Shown: positions 1-10,300 of the stretch, one piece after another | Layout of the letters: the number at the start of each line of letters is the position of its first letter | How positions within the stretch are numbered: the first letter of the stretch is position 1 | Assembly (NCBI GenBank): GCA_038093975.1 | Contig: JBBPTG010000347.1 | Span: 1-21,880 of the forward strand | Reading direction: 5' to 3' | Source: Chalciporus piperatus | Lineage: Eukaryota > Basidiomycota > Agaricomycetes > Boletales > Boletaceae | Length of the DNA: 21,880 nt | The notes under the pieces: generated by a model | What the model was told of the DNA's origin: nothing | What the model saw: the letters and a program-made list of their open reading frames with translations, nothing else | The model's database searches: none | Made by a program: the position numbers and the translations under genes

Positions 1-3000
1 CTCGCTATTACTATTATGTACGATAAAGGGGAGCAATGGAAGAAAATGGAGTTTGCCGCTCTGTTGGATTCCGGCGCAACCGAAACTTTTATAGATAAAT
101 CGTTCTGTGAGCGACATGGTTTGACACTGGAAGAACTTCCTTTTCCTATTCCAGTGTACAACGCCGACGGCTCAGAGGGAGCGATAGGCGGTGTCACTCA
201 CAAGGTTTCGCTTGTTTTGGGACACAATGGACATTTTGAGCATATGGACGCTTTCGTTTCTGTACTTGTCGGCTACGATTGGCTTGAGAGGCATAACCCT
301 GAAATTGATTGGGTGGCCAAACGAGTACGATTCACACGATGTACAGATCAGTGCAAAGTAGTCAACTATCATTTGAATCGTTCTTTTTCTATTCGCAGAG
401 TGTTTGAGGCGGGGCTCACCGAGAAAGTCCCAGTAGAGCTCCACGAATACTTAGATGTCTTCTCAGAGCAAGAGAGTGAGCGTATGCCTACCCGAAAGGC
501 GTGGGACCACGCAATAGATCTCAAGCCTGATTTCGTTCCTAAAAAGGGTCGGGTGATTCCGATGTCCGAACAGGAACTTGATGACGTCAAAAAGTTCATT
601 GATAAGGAGTTATCGAAAGGATATCTTCGTCCGTCGAAATCCCCTCAAACATCTCCTGTTTTCTTTATTCCAAAAAAGGACGGTAAAAAGAGATTAGTTA
701 TGGACTATCGTTATGTAAATGAGGGAACTGTCAAGAACGCTTACCCTCTTCCCCTCATTTCCGGACTTATCGACCAGCTCAAAGGAGCTGACATGTTTAC
801 TAAAATGGACCTACGTTGGGGATACAATAATGTTAGAATAAAAGCAGGCGACGAATGGAAAGCGGCTTTCGTTACTCCATTTGGCGCTTATGAACCAGTT
901 GTCATGTACTTTGGACTTACGAACTCTCCCCCCACATTCCAACAAATGATGAATGATCTATTTAGCGATCTTCATGGGGTTCTCATTATTTATATCGACG
1001 ATCTTATGATCTTTACGTTCGGAAAAACTAGAGCAGAGCACTTAGAAATAGTTAAAACCGTATTGCAACGTCTCAGAGAGAACGATCTTTACGTAAAACC
1101 AGAAAAATGTAGCTTCGCTGTGGATTCTGTAGATTTCCTGGGAATGATCATCTCCCAAAAAGGCGTAGAGATGGACAATTCGAAGGTGCAGGCTATTCTG
1201 GACTGGCCAGCACCAACTCGGTTGAAGGGTGTTCAGTCCTTTTTGGGATTGGCAAACTTCTATCGACGCTTCATTCAGGGTTTCGCTGATATTGCTCGTC
1301 CCTTGAATGACCTTACCAAAAAGGACACACCATACCGGTGGGGACCGGAGCAACAGCAAGCTTTTGACAAGCTGAAGCAGCAATTCACTACCGCTCCGCT
1401 TTTAGCCTATCCTGACCGCTCTAAAGAAGTCAGAGTAGAAACGGACGCTAGTGATATTGCAACGGGAGCTGTGCTCTCGGTTAAATGCGATGATGGCCTC
1501 TGGAGGCCTTGTGCCTTCATTTCCCATTCCTTTAGTTCTGCCGAGAAGAACTACCCGGTTTATGACAAGGAGCTTCTAGCTGTCATTCGGGCTTTGCAGG
1601 AATGGAGACATTATCTAATGGGTCGAGAACATTTCGAGATTTGGACTGATCACAAGAATCTCGAATATTGGAAATCTCCCCAAACTCTGAGCCCACGTCA
1701 AGCACGCTGGAATGCGTTGCTCTCAGAGTATAATTACTCGATTATTTATAAACCGGGTGCTACAAATGGAAGGGCTGATGCTTTATCTCGTCGAGAAGAT
1801 CACGGAGAAGCAGATCCCGACCATAACAAAAATATTACTGTACTTCCTGCTTCTGTTTTCATTAATACAGTTACTCTTTCTTCACCTATTTATGACGAAA
1901 TACAAAACGAATCAGAAAAAATAAAAAATGATACGATAGATGGCTTCGCTTTTGACGAGGGGTCTATAGTATTTAAAAATGACAAAAACAAAGTTTTCGT
2001 TCCTATTTCCTTACGTACTAAATTACTTACAATCCTTCATGATTCCCCTATTGGTGGCCATGGTGGTCAAGGACGTACCTTACACTTGGTTACTCGTTAT
2101 TTCTCGTGGCCTGGTGTCACAAAGGACGTTAAAACATACGTAGAACATTGTCAGACGTGCGCCCTCACGAAGGGAAAGTCAACGGCACAAGCTGGCAAAT
2201 TAATTCCCCTTCCGGTTCCAAAAGAACCTTGGAAGGATATATCTATAGATTTTACCACGGGTTTTCCCAAATCACGTGGCTTTGACTCCATTTGCGTTAT
2301 TGTAGATCGCTTCTCTAAAGAAGTTGAGTTTATTGCTTGTAAAAAGACAATTTCTTCAAAAGAACTAGCTATTCTATTTAGAGACAATGTTTGGTGTAGA
2401 CATGGACTCCCCTCTTCAATTGTTTCAGATCGAGGACCGCAATTCGCATCGGAGTTTACTTCGCAGCTTTGCACCCTTCTAGGAATAGAACAGAAGTTGT
2501 CAACCGCTTATCACCCCCAAACCGATGGCCAAACGGAGCGTATGAATCGAGAACTCCAGCAGTATCTCCGCGCTTACGTGGCTAAACGTCAAACGGAATG
2601 GGCTGATTGGCTGAAGATAGCGCAGTTCCATCACAATTCCTCCCTTTCCACTGCTACCGGAACTATCCCCTTCGCCATAACAAAAAACTACTTCCCACGC
2701 ATGGGATTCGAAGGCGATTCATCTCCAGCTGGTACATTCTTAGAGAAATGTGGAAAGGCACACAAAGAAGTAGAGCAGGCGTTAGAAGAAACTCAGAACC
2801 GGATGAAAGAGCAAGCGGACAAGCATCGGTCCGAAGCTCCAGATTATCAAATTGGAGATTTTGTTATGTTATCCACGGACAACCTCAAATTACCTTATCC
2901 CTCCAAAAAGATGACGCAAAACTGGATCGGACCTTATCAGATCACGAAGGTTCTTCCCAATGCAGTCACACTAGACTTGCCCAATTCAATGCATATCCAT

Positions 3001-3288
3001 CCCACGGTTAATGTCAAACGGGTCAAACCGGCTCGAGAACCGTTGGAAGGGCAACCGGTCCGTCTTCCGGATCCGGTGATAGTCAACCAAGAAGGAGAAG
3101 AAGAATACGAGGTGGATTACGTAGTGAAGTCTCAGGTTAAACAAGGACAGTTAGAGTACCTGGTTCATTGGAAAGGTTGGGACATATCGGACCGTACATG
3201 GGAAAAGGCAGCGCATTTGTCAAATGCACCTGAAGCTGTCAAAGCTTTTCACAAAAAGCACCCGTCCGCCCCACGCGAATCAACATGA
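1..3288 (+). CDS. Retrotransposon Pol polyprotein (PR-RT-RH-IN-chromodomain), 5'-partial
   Basis: This polyprotein carries out reverse transcription and integration of the retroelement. The frame is open from base 1, so the true start is upstream; residues here are counted from the Met at 16. The aspartic protease has DSG at 18-20. Reverse transcriptase has its catalytic YIDD at 326-329. RNase H has D477 in an ETDASD context. Integrase has a zinc-binding HHCC (H675, H682, C712, C715) and the acidic triad D745, D805, E841, with 35 residues between the last two. A C-terminal chromodomain lies at about 1031-1072, with a YLVHWKGW core. In fungal chromoviruses that domain is known to steer integration toward marked chromatin. 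The stop at 3286-3288 lies about 105 bp before the 3' LTR, a normal spacing. No frameshift or internal stop is visible. Confidence 0.96.
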   Translation, partial: LAITIMYDKGEQWKKMEFAALLDSGATETFIDKSFCERHGLTLEELPFPIPVYNADGSEGAIGGVTHKVSLVLGHNGHFEHMDAFVSVLVGYDWLERHNPEIDWVAKRVRFTRCTDQCKVVNYHLNRSFSIRRVFEAGLTEKVPVELHEYLDVFSEQESERMPTRKAWDHAIDLKPDFVPKKGRVIPMSEQELDDVKKFIDKELSKGYLRPSKSPQTSPVFFIPKKDGKKRLVMDYRYVNEGTVKNAYPLPLISGLIDQLKGADMFTKMDLRWGYNNVRIKAGDEWKAAFVTPFGAYEPVVMYFGLTNSPPTFQQMMNDLFSDLHGVLIIYIDDLMIFTFGKTRAEHLEIVKTVLQRLRENDLYVKPEKCSFAVDSVDFLGMIISQKGVEMDNSKVQAILDWPAPTRLKGVQSFLGLANFYRRFIQGFADIARPLNDLTKKDTPYRWGPEQQQAFDKLKQQFTTAPLLAYPDRSKEVRVETDASDIATGAVLSVKCDDGLWRPCAFISHSFSSAEKNYPVYDKELLAVIRALQEWRHYLMGREHFEIWTDHKNLEYWKSPQTLSPRQARWNALLSEYNYSIIYKPGATNGRADALSRREDHGEADPDHNKNITVLPASVFINTVTLSSPIYDEIQNESEKIKNDTIDGFAFDEGSIVFKNDKNKVFVPISLRTKLLTILHDSPIGGHGGQGRTLHLVTRYFSWPGVTKDVKTYVEHCQTCALTKGKSTAQAGKLIPLPVPKEPWKDISIDFTTGFPKSRGFDSICVIVDRFSKEVEFIACKKTISSKELAILFRDNVWCRHGLPSSIVSDRGPQFASEFTSQLCTLLGIEQKLSTAYHPQTDGQTERMNRELQQYLRAYVAKRQTEWADWLKIAQFHHNSSLSTATGTIPFAITKNYFPRMGFEGDSSPAGTFLEKCGKAHKEVEQALEETQNRMKEQADKHRSEAPDYQIGDFVMLSTDNLKLPYPSKKMTQNWIGPYQITKVLPNAVTLDLPNSMHIHPTVNVKRVKPAREPLEGQPVRLPDPVIVNQEGEEEYEVDYVVKSQVKQGQLEYLVHWKGWDISDRTWEKAAHLSNAPEAVKAFHKKHPSAPREST

Positions 3289-3380
3289 CCATGGGAAATT
3301 TCTCTGCCTTGTTCCAAAAATACGAAAATCTGACAGAGGTTCCTGAGCGCAAATTGCCGAATCGCCTGGAATGCGATTCC

Positions 3381-3394
3381 TAGAGAGGGGATAG
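3381..3394 (+). other. Polypurine tract of the retrotransposon
   Basis: A purine-rich run (agagaggggata-like) sits directly before the TG that opens the LTR. This is where plus-strand DNA synthesis is primed in LTR elements. The assignment rests on composition and position only. Confidence 0.7.
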
Positions 3395-3850
3395 TGTTAT
3401 AGTATTTAAAAACTTTTCAAACTTTTGCCTACAACGGTATTCGAACTCTGGACTTTATCTACAACTTAGGGGTCAAGCCGGATTCATCTTAATCCGCTCC
3501 GGTAGTCCCTGTAGCATTACGTAAACTATTACATAATCAGGTCACGTGACAAAGGTCCAGACTTAGATGAGTCAGCAATGATGTCATGGCCTAGACCCTA
3601 ATCCGTACCTGGTACCTTTTCTTATCTATCGTCCCATTTACCTTATCTATCTTTCCCTTTATGATTTCCTTATTCGGCTGTTGGTCTGTGCGCACTTCTC
3701 AATAGTATATAAGTAGCCCTGTACTTATCACAGACCCCAGTCTAATCCATTTGTTGCTTCACCGCAATTAAGCTTTAGTACTCAGCATATTTCTTCGCAA
3801 AGGCTTAGTGTTGCCTTAAGTCCCCGCTGTGTTGTGACCCAGTCATAACA
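3395..3850 (+). repeat. 3' long terminal repeat, 456 bp
   Basis: The boundaries are inferred from a 6-bp terminal inverted repeat (tgttat at the start, ataaca at the end), the TG...CA ends, and the polypurine tract immediately before it. The LTR contains a TATA box about 140 bp before its end, as expected for the U3/R part. The sequence after 3850 changes abruptly to GC-rich DNA. No second LTR is in the window for comparison, so the edges are not confirmed by alignment. Confidence 0.85.
3706..3713 (+). promoter_or_regulatory. TATA box in the LTR
   Basis: The sequence tatataag lies in the downstream third of the LTR. It is the likely core promoter element of the retrotransposon, and in a 3' LTR it could also drive read-through into flanking DNA. 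Confidence 0.6.
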
Positions 3851-5208
3851 AACCTCTACCACCGTCTCCCTATCTCTACGAACGCACCCACCCTCCCGCG
3901 CCTTGGCGCTTTTTCCCTTGTCATGCACTTGCCTTGCCGGGGTGGCCTCGTTGCCCTGGCTCCTGGTCGGTCTTCCTGTCTCTTCCGATCAGATTTCGGG
4001 GTCCGACCTCCGGTCTGAAGGGACAGATTGCCGAACGAAACCCAACACTGGCAGGTGTATGCGCACTTCCTTTCACTTCCCCTCACGTGGACGACACAGC
4101 CACGAGTGGATTGTCTGTGGTAAAATTTCACGCCTGACATGGCAACCTCCACCATCGCCACCGATAAACCAGTCACGTCCTCCGCGCAAACCGTGACCCA
4201 GCAACTCCAACTCGGAGGGTTAGGTATAAGCCAGAATTCTGCGGCGGCGATTGCAACCACGCATCGCCCGAAGGTGTGCGACGAGAAAATGGTATTGTTG
4301 GGGATAATGAGCTGCGGGCACAGCGGGGTATTGGGGAACATTGAACAATGATGAAGTGAGTTCCTAGGGATGTGAGCACAAGGGAGAGAGGGAGAGAGAT
4401 CTTCGGTATGTTAGAGATGGCCTCCAGGAGTTCCTCTGTGGGTTCGGTAAATAGAAAATAAGATGCGTTGGCAATGGCGGAGGGATGGAACGATGAGACG
4501 ATGAGACGCATTGAATGTACCACTTGGAATCACGTCGACCCTTGCACTTGATTCACAGTGGCCGACAAAGACATCCACGATCACGACCTGAAGCAACACA
4601 TGCTGTAAGAATATTGTAGGAGTTTGTGGGATGCACTTCAGCTGAATCGGATGTAAAATGCGAATTTCCCATGCTCAAATTTCAATCGTCTCTTCTTTCC
4701 TTGTCTCGACGACCATTTCCTCGAATGCGACTGCATTATGTACTTAAACCCATGGATATCTGTTACAAGCACAGTCAGGTAACTTTCAGTATTCACTGAC
4801 ATGTAACCCTAGGAGGCCAGCGAAACATATCTTTGGTCGGGAACAAACACGTGGTGTTGATCCAGCAGTGCGCCTCAGGCTCCGATGCCCTGCGACGTGG
4901 AGGATATCATGGTTGAATGAGCATATGATTCCCGCGTTCAAGTTGACGGGAGTTGGCAAGCTTTGATCGGAAACCTGGAAACCCTGGAATTGAAAGTTAC
5001 AATCACTCCATCTCTATTCATAGGCCTCAAGACTCAGCAGCCAGGAAACGGTCAATCAGAATTCGCGACAGCACAGGGGGGCATGCCGTACCTGTTCCGT
5101 GGTGAGTCCTCTTCTTCTACTCAGGCCTGTCTCTGGGCTAATAGTCCCGCATCTGTTACTGAGCTTTCTCATCCGAACTATCTCACGTTGGGATATGATT
5201 TTCCTGAT

Positions 5209-5276
5209 CCATGGCATCAGACAAGTCTCGGAAATAGTGAACCGACTATTTCTGAGACTTGTTTTGGATGCCATGG
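5209..5276. repeat. Imperfect inverted repeat (strong hairpin)
   Basis: The ends are ccatggcatc and its complement gatgccatgg. An inner stem of 18 bp (acaagtctcggaaatagt against its complement, 1 mismatch) surrounds a loop of about 6 nt, with a small unpaired bulge between the two stems. It lies about 310 bp upstream of the dioxygenase ATG. It may be a foldback remnant of a small transposon or a structured regulatory element; the sequence does not decide. Confidence 0.8.
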
Positions 5277-5539
5277 GCAGAGGCCAGGCCGCCAGATGCA
5301 TACTTCAGAAGGCGCCGTCTGCAGAAGATCGGTTTAGCCGGTCTGCTGGCCTTACGATGTGCCGTCAGCGGTTCGGTTCAATGTGTGATAATGCAGCAAA
5401 ATGTCCTCTGTCCTGCGTAAGTTGTGGGCAAACTTGTCTGGTCGTTTCCATTAACGGCCAACAGCTTGAGCAACTGACGGAGACTTTTCACTTGTCTTGG
5501 TAATGACGGCGGGCGAAACCTATTTTCATGGAAGTTTCA

Positions 5540-5547
5540 TATATATA
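5540..5547 (+). promoter_or_regulatory. TATA box of the dioxygenase gene
   Basis: An atatatag run lies about 40 bp upstream of the ATG at 5586. This implies a very short 5' untranslated region. Confidence 0.55.
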
Positions 5548-5585
5548 GGGTCCACAGCCTGGACGCATAACAGACCGCAACCATC

Positions 5586-6898
5586 ATGACCCCACCCCCA
5601 TCCAAATTCCAAGATCCAACTCTTGTGGGGGCTCTTATTCGGCAACAGACGGCATCCACAATCCCGGCCGATCTCCCCCTCAAGCGCGAGTTTCGCGAAA
5701 ATTCGAACTACACCATCACTGACCATGTTCGTTCCCTGCATGCTGCACTCACACCGCAACGCTCCCCTCGTCTCGCCTTGATCGTCGATCGGCTTGTCGT
5801 TCACCTCCATGCCTTCGCTCGTGAAGTCGGACTTACCCATGCGGAATGGGTGCAGGCTGTGGAGCTCGTCGGAAGAGCTGGGAAGGAGAGTACGGCCGGT
5901 AAAGACGAGGTCGTGCTGCTCAGCGATACACTCGGACTATCCGCTCTCGTGGATGAGTTGGAGCACCCGAGGCCGAAGGGATGTACGGAGGGTTGCGAGG
6001 AGGGACCTTTCTATACCAAGGAGTTCCCCGAGTTCCCGTCGGGTAGCCTTATTTCTCATCCAGACACGGTTGGCCAACCCTTGTTTTTTGAAGCAACTGT
6101 GAAAGATTTGAAAGGTCAGGGAATAAAGGGAGCCAAGATTGAAGTGGTAAGGCCTCTTAAATTATCGAACGACAGATCGCTGATGGTGAATTGACCTGTG
6201 ACCAAACCATCTCGTGCACAGTGGCAGTCTGACGGCGACGGCACTTACGATGTGTGTTGCTTCCTTTTCCCTTTCTTCTGGTCAATTTTCCTAAATGTAA
6301 ACTCAGGTGATGTACGACTCACCACATCCCGCTGGCGCAGACGATCGTGGTCGTATTATCGTGGAGCCGAATGGACACTTCTGCTACCGCGGGGTGCTCC
6401 CAGTTGCTTATCCTATTGTGCGCCCCCTTGATCTGCTTCTGGTACAGAGATCTGACCTGCCTACTCTTGAAGCCTGATGATGGACCGTGCGGTGATATGC
6501 TGCGAGCCCTAGGTGGGTAATCGTCCGTGCAACCGACGGGGATTACACTGAGCTTCTTGCAACCGTTTGCAGGTCGACATCCGCACCGTGCTGCGCATCT
6601 GCACTTCCACATTACGGCGCCCGGCTATGACTCACTGACCACTGCACTATACCCTTCACATAGCCCATTCCTCGGAACCGACCCCGTCTTCGCCACTCGC
6701 AAGTCTCTCATTTGCCGGCTTGAACAGATTGAGGATCAGAGCAAGTGGAAGGCACTAGGGTGGTCGGAGGACGATGTGAAGAAGCGCGGAGGGAAGGTTT
6801 GGGTGTGGAAGTATGGCTTTGTGCTTGCTACGGAGGATGAGGTGAAGCAAGAGAGAGCGAGGCGCAAGCAGCCTGAGCTGCAAAAGGCTCGACTGTAA
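5586..6898 (+). CDS. Intradiol ring-cleavage dioxygenase (catechol/hydroxyquinol 1,2-dioxygenase type)
   Basis: The family uses non-haem Fe(III) to open catechol or hydroxyquinol rings between the two hydroxyls, giving cis,cis-muconate- or maleylacetate-type products in aromatic catabolism. Proposed exons: 5586-6146, 6222-6251, 6307-6417, 6473-6512 and 6573-6898. All junctions are GT...AG and in phase, giving 355 aa. The N-terminal half is the helical dimerisation region. The catalytic part contains GPFY (Y143), a WQSDGDGTYDV strand across the first junction, YPIPDDGP (Y232) and HPHRAAHLHFH. The iron ligands by family pattern are Y143, Y232, H256 and H258, so the site is complete. The ATG is chosen because it is the first in frame and follows a TATA box. 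The long N-terminal region and no visible signal peptide fit a cytosolic enzyme. Exact substrate is not readable; hydroxyquinol is favoured by family resemblance only. Confidence 0.93.
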
Positions 6899-6941
6899 TA
6901 CGGGGCAGCCTGAGCTGCAAAAGGCTCGACTGTAATACGGG
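6868..6941 (+). repeat. Exact 37-bp tandem duplication across the stop codon
   Basis: Two perfect copies (6868-6904 and 6905-6941) of a unit beginning gcagcctgagctg. The first encodes the last residues and stop of the dioxygenase; the second falls just after the stop, in the 3' untranslated region. Perfect identity suggests a recent event. Protein sequence is unaffected because the first copy keeps the stop. Confidence 0.97.
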
Positions 6942-7315
6942 GGATGGGGTTTGGCCCCTTGTTCTTTCTTGCATTCCCTGTAGTTTGTCTCATCGTCGGT
7001 TGCCTGTCGTCATGTATTTCTTGATTGCCTGTATTTCTTTGCTATTTTGCATGATACCACGGCCGCAGCATGTTTCGGCCGACTCCTCCCATCATTCTGC
7101 ATTTGAGCAAAACAACCCCGAATCCACTCAGCAACATATCTTTCTCATCGTATCTATTTCCCCTACTTCCATCAGCATATCGAAGCAACCTAAGAAGTTC
7201 ACAATCAAGGTATACTAGTCTCCTGAGACTGTATCTGATATTACAAAGAGCATAACAGAGGAAGAGGTTGAACGCCCTCGGTATCCTTCCGACAACGCCC
7301 GCCTTCCATCACGGC
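6942..7315. other. Convergent intergenic spacer
   Basis: This holds the 3' untranslated regions of the dioxygenase (plus) and the MYND gene (minus), which end facing each other. It is AT-rich and pyrimidine-rich. I see no gene or clear terminator structure in it. Confidence 0.6.
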
Positions 7316-10300
7316 TCACGCGCAATTCTTCTTGTGGACTTTCCAATCCTTCAACTGACACTCCCTCGAACAATATCTTACACCTTTACACTTGCCACAA
7401 ACACGCGAACCTTGCTTCCCGCACGCTCTACATTTGTTCGGTTCCGTCTTGGGTTCCGCAACCGTATTCAGCGTCGACGCCGGTCCCAGCTTCTCCAGAA
7501 ATGAGACTGGGAACAATGGGCTGATGGCCACTCGGGTCGCATAGGGTGCAATCGCGGCAAGGTGCTTCGGAAACGTTTTGGTCCCAATGCCAACACCACA
7601 GGAGCAGAAAGGAGACTTTTCCGCATCCGCGCCAGCGTCTGGATCCAATGGAATTGTTCCTTGCGACGGATACTCGCAAGAAGATTGGTGTACCCAGGTG
7701 CGGCACCGCTCGATGAGTAGCGGAAGAAGGTGGCGCCATGCCTCTGACTCGTCCGAGTCTAGTTTGATGGCGATGACGTTAGACACGTTATGTTCTTTGA
7801 GGAGATTCTGAATCGTCATCGTTCCTGGAGTTACCCAAGCGTCGGCGACGACCGTGTGGGATCCGACGTCTAAATGGAGAGCCGAGACGAAGATGAAGGC
7901 GAGGAATTCTTCAGTGGATGCATTGTGCAAGCCGAAGACAGACCGGGATCGGTCACCATTAACCCCAGCAGCGGAAAGCAGAAGAGTATGAAGGGAATCT
8001 TTCAGGTTGAAGAGGGTGTCCTTTATAGACACTTTCTTGTCGCGCATGCCGCGCTCTCTTTCCGAGAACATAAACGATACATGAGGTACAAGCCATTTCA
8101 ATGCGCCTGGGTCGGATGTCGTGATCAACGGACAACGATCGACGTTTACTCGGTGAACATTCCAGTAGAATGGGACGTTCGCCTCCAGCCCCGTGATAAA
8201 TCTGTTCGCGATAGAACGCTCGCTCTGGATACCCATGCACATCGCCAAAGGCGCAATGACCTGGTAGTAGTTAGTCTCTGCCAGATTCACGAAACAATAA
8301 TATCCACCAACCTCGACGAACATCGACTTCCGAGCGACACGGAGTTTTGTATTTCTTGCGTCCACTGGGAGTGGGAAGCAGAGCGCCTTCGAGTACTTGT
8401 CGATGCACAAACGCGCTCCATGGGCGGAGGTCTGCTCGATCTTGACAGGCGACCCTGCAGCTAGCGAAGCTTGACCAATCATGTCCTCAATATCCACGCG
8501 AAGCGTGAATGAACGGATCTTCGTGCAAGAGGCATCCATCTCTACATTGAACGTATTGTCGCTCTCTAGGGTTGGCTGGGTGCGTGTATGCGTGGTAGTT
8601 GGCGGGGTATTGGGTGGGCGAGGAGGTTCGGCGAGTATGTGAACTTGTTGCGAATCCTCTAGCCTTGATTCGAAGATGGCTTCTATTAGCGGCGAGGAAC
8701 GAGATATGCGTGGGTTAGGGCGGGTCCTTAACCCAACCATGGCATTGGAGGACAACATCAATGAGCTCGACGGGACGGAGAAGAAAACAACTAGAGAGGA
8801 TGCCAATTCGCCCTCCTCGTCGGGCATGATGATCGCGAGTTTCTTTTGACCCGCACCAGTAGTCTTGAGCTTGCCGTAGGCCGCAGATACGTGAGCGAAC
8901 ATGTTCCATAAGCTCGGATTGCGGATTTCGCAAAGGAGGATGGGCGTTCCTGCCTTGCGAAGTTCATATTCGACAGCTGTGATCTTGTGCCTAGGAACAA
9001 CAAGTACGACCGTGACTACAGCTGGGATGGTCTCCCAGTCTCTGAAGATAGTTGACTTCTCCTTGTCGCGCAGCTCGTTGATGTACCGCTGCTCCATAGA
9101 GGTGAAGGTGACGACATCCAAGAGGTGGAAGTAGCAACACATCTCTTGGTAGAAGTTGGATCCTAATATCAAGCTAGAGTCGCCGGCGAGCTGAGCGTCG
9201 AACCTCTCCATGACCAGATTCCAGTTTTCTCGAACGCGAGACTTGACATGGCTCAACAGCTGTACGAAGCTGCGACGAGTGTAGTGTATGAGGGTCACCT
9301 CTTGGACTGCGCGGGTGAGAGATGTGGACATCATTTGCCTCTGACGAGCAATGTTTTCATCGGAAAACATCTTGAGATAGACTGAGAAAAGGAGTTGAAC
9401 GAGTTGATCTGGCGCGAATGACAATGGGTATTCGCCGACAATGGATTTCCAGGCAAAGTGATGATAATATTGCGTTGCAGATGGGTTGAGAACTTGGAGG
9501 AGACTTTCATGAACATTCGAACGTGTCGTAAACTGAGAGAGTACAGCTGAAGGTACAATCCCAAGGAGAAGCGAAATCGTTTGCACGTCTCCGCAAAGCT
9601 GTTCCAAGATTCCCGTCGAAGGCGATTCTCCTGAGGACAAGAGAGCCTCGGTATACAATGTCGCAGAAGGGGACTTGGAGAGGATGGGTGTTGTGACTAA
9701 TAGTAGATTGAGGATGCCGACGTGATCAGAGAGGTTGGACGTGTGGATTACGTTAAACATCGTAGGAGCAGGGGTAGGCGCGCTTGCTGTGTATTGATCC
9801 TCGAACTCTATCCTCGTGGATTTCCATGGCGAGATCGGGATTGGAGTAGCAGTGACACCGCAAGAATTGACGTGGCAGAAGGCTTGGCATAACATCAGTG
9901 CATCGCCGGCGAACAGTCGAATGACAAGGTTTGATGATGTCGTAGAGCCATGCAAAAGCCCGACGACCGCAGTGCACCACTGAGCGAATTGGCTGCGTGC
10001 GGCTTGTACCACTTTCTGGGCGAGGATAGCGTCAGTCTGACCATAACTTGAAGGGTTCGCGAAAACCTCCGCAAGATGAAATCCTGCAACAGGGTCCACT
10101 CCATAGTGGACGGAAAACTTCTCTCCGGCAGCCGAGAAGCCGAAGGTCGGGTTAACAAGGGTAGCCTGCTCCGTGCTATGTAGGCCATCGTTGGTGACCC
10201 CTGTGGACCAGAAGTTGCGAAATTGCTCGGCGACCACTTTCGGCGCGAGATGAAGGAGAGGTCCTGCTGAACGACTTGACGTCACAACCCAACCTGTGGC

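Larger units (their letters stand above)
1..3850 (+). mobile_element. Ty3/gypsy chromodomain LTR retrotransposon, 3' part
   Basis: Domain order is protease, reverse transcriptase, RNase H, integrase, chromodomain, followed by a polypurine tract and a 3' LTR. That order defines the Ty3/gypsy (Metaviridae-type) retroelements, chromovirus branch. The 5' LTR, primer-binding site and gag lie outside the window. The pol frame is unbroken over more than 3.2 kb, so this copy has not accumulated inactivating changes in the part seen. That suggests a fairly recent insertion (inference). The target-site duplication cannot be checked because the left end is missing. Confidence 0.95.
3851..5585. other. 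Gene-poor spacer between the LTR and the dioxygenase gene
   Basis: I find no convincing gene here. The first 500 bp are GC-rich and carry short open frames on both strands (a 70-residue plus-strand frame at 4139-4351 and a 161-residue minus-strand frame at 3856-4341). Neither has a recognisable domain or splice pattern. The notable structure is the hairpin at 5209-5276. The last 50 bp hold the promoter of the downstream dioxygenase. Confidence 0.6.

Noticed and set aside
3420..3515. tRNA-like sequence on the minus strand inside the LTR (a gttcgaat T-loop-like word and a D-arm-like stretch)
   Set aside because: Acceptor, anticodon and T stems do not pair properly; it lies within an LTR and looks coincidental.
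3856..4341. 161-residue minus-strand open frame
   Set aside because: Composition is irregular and no family features are visible; likely a by-product of GC-rich DNA.
4139..4351. 70-residue plus-strand open frame starting at an ATG
   Set aside because: No domain, no splice continuation that stays in frame and no promoter signal; opposite-strand frames are equally open because the region is GC-rich.
7874..8464. 196-residue plus-strand open frame
   Set aside because: It is antisense to the well-supported MYND gene and has no features of its own.
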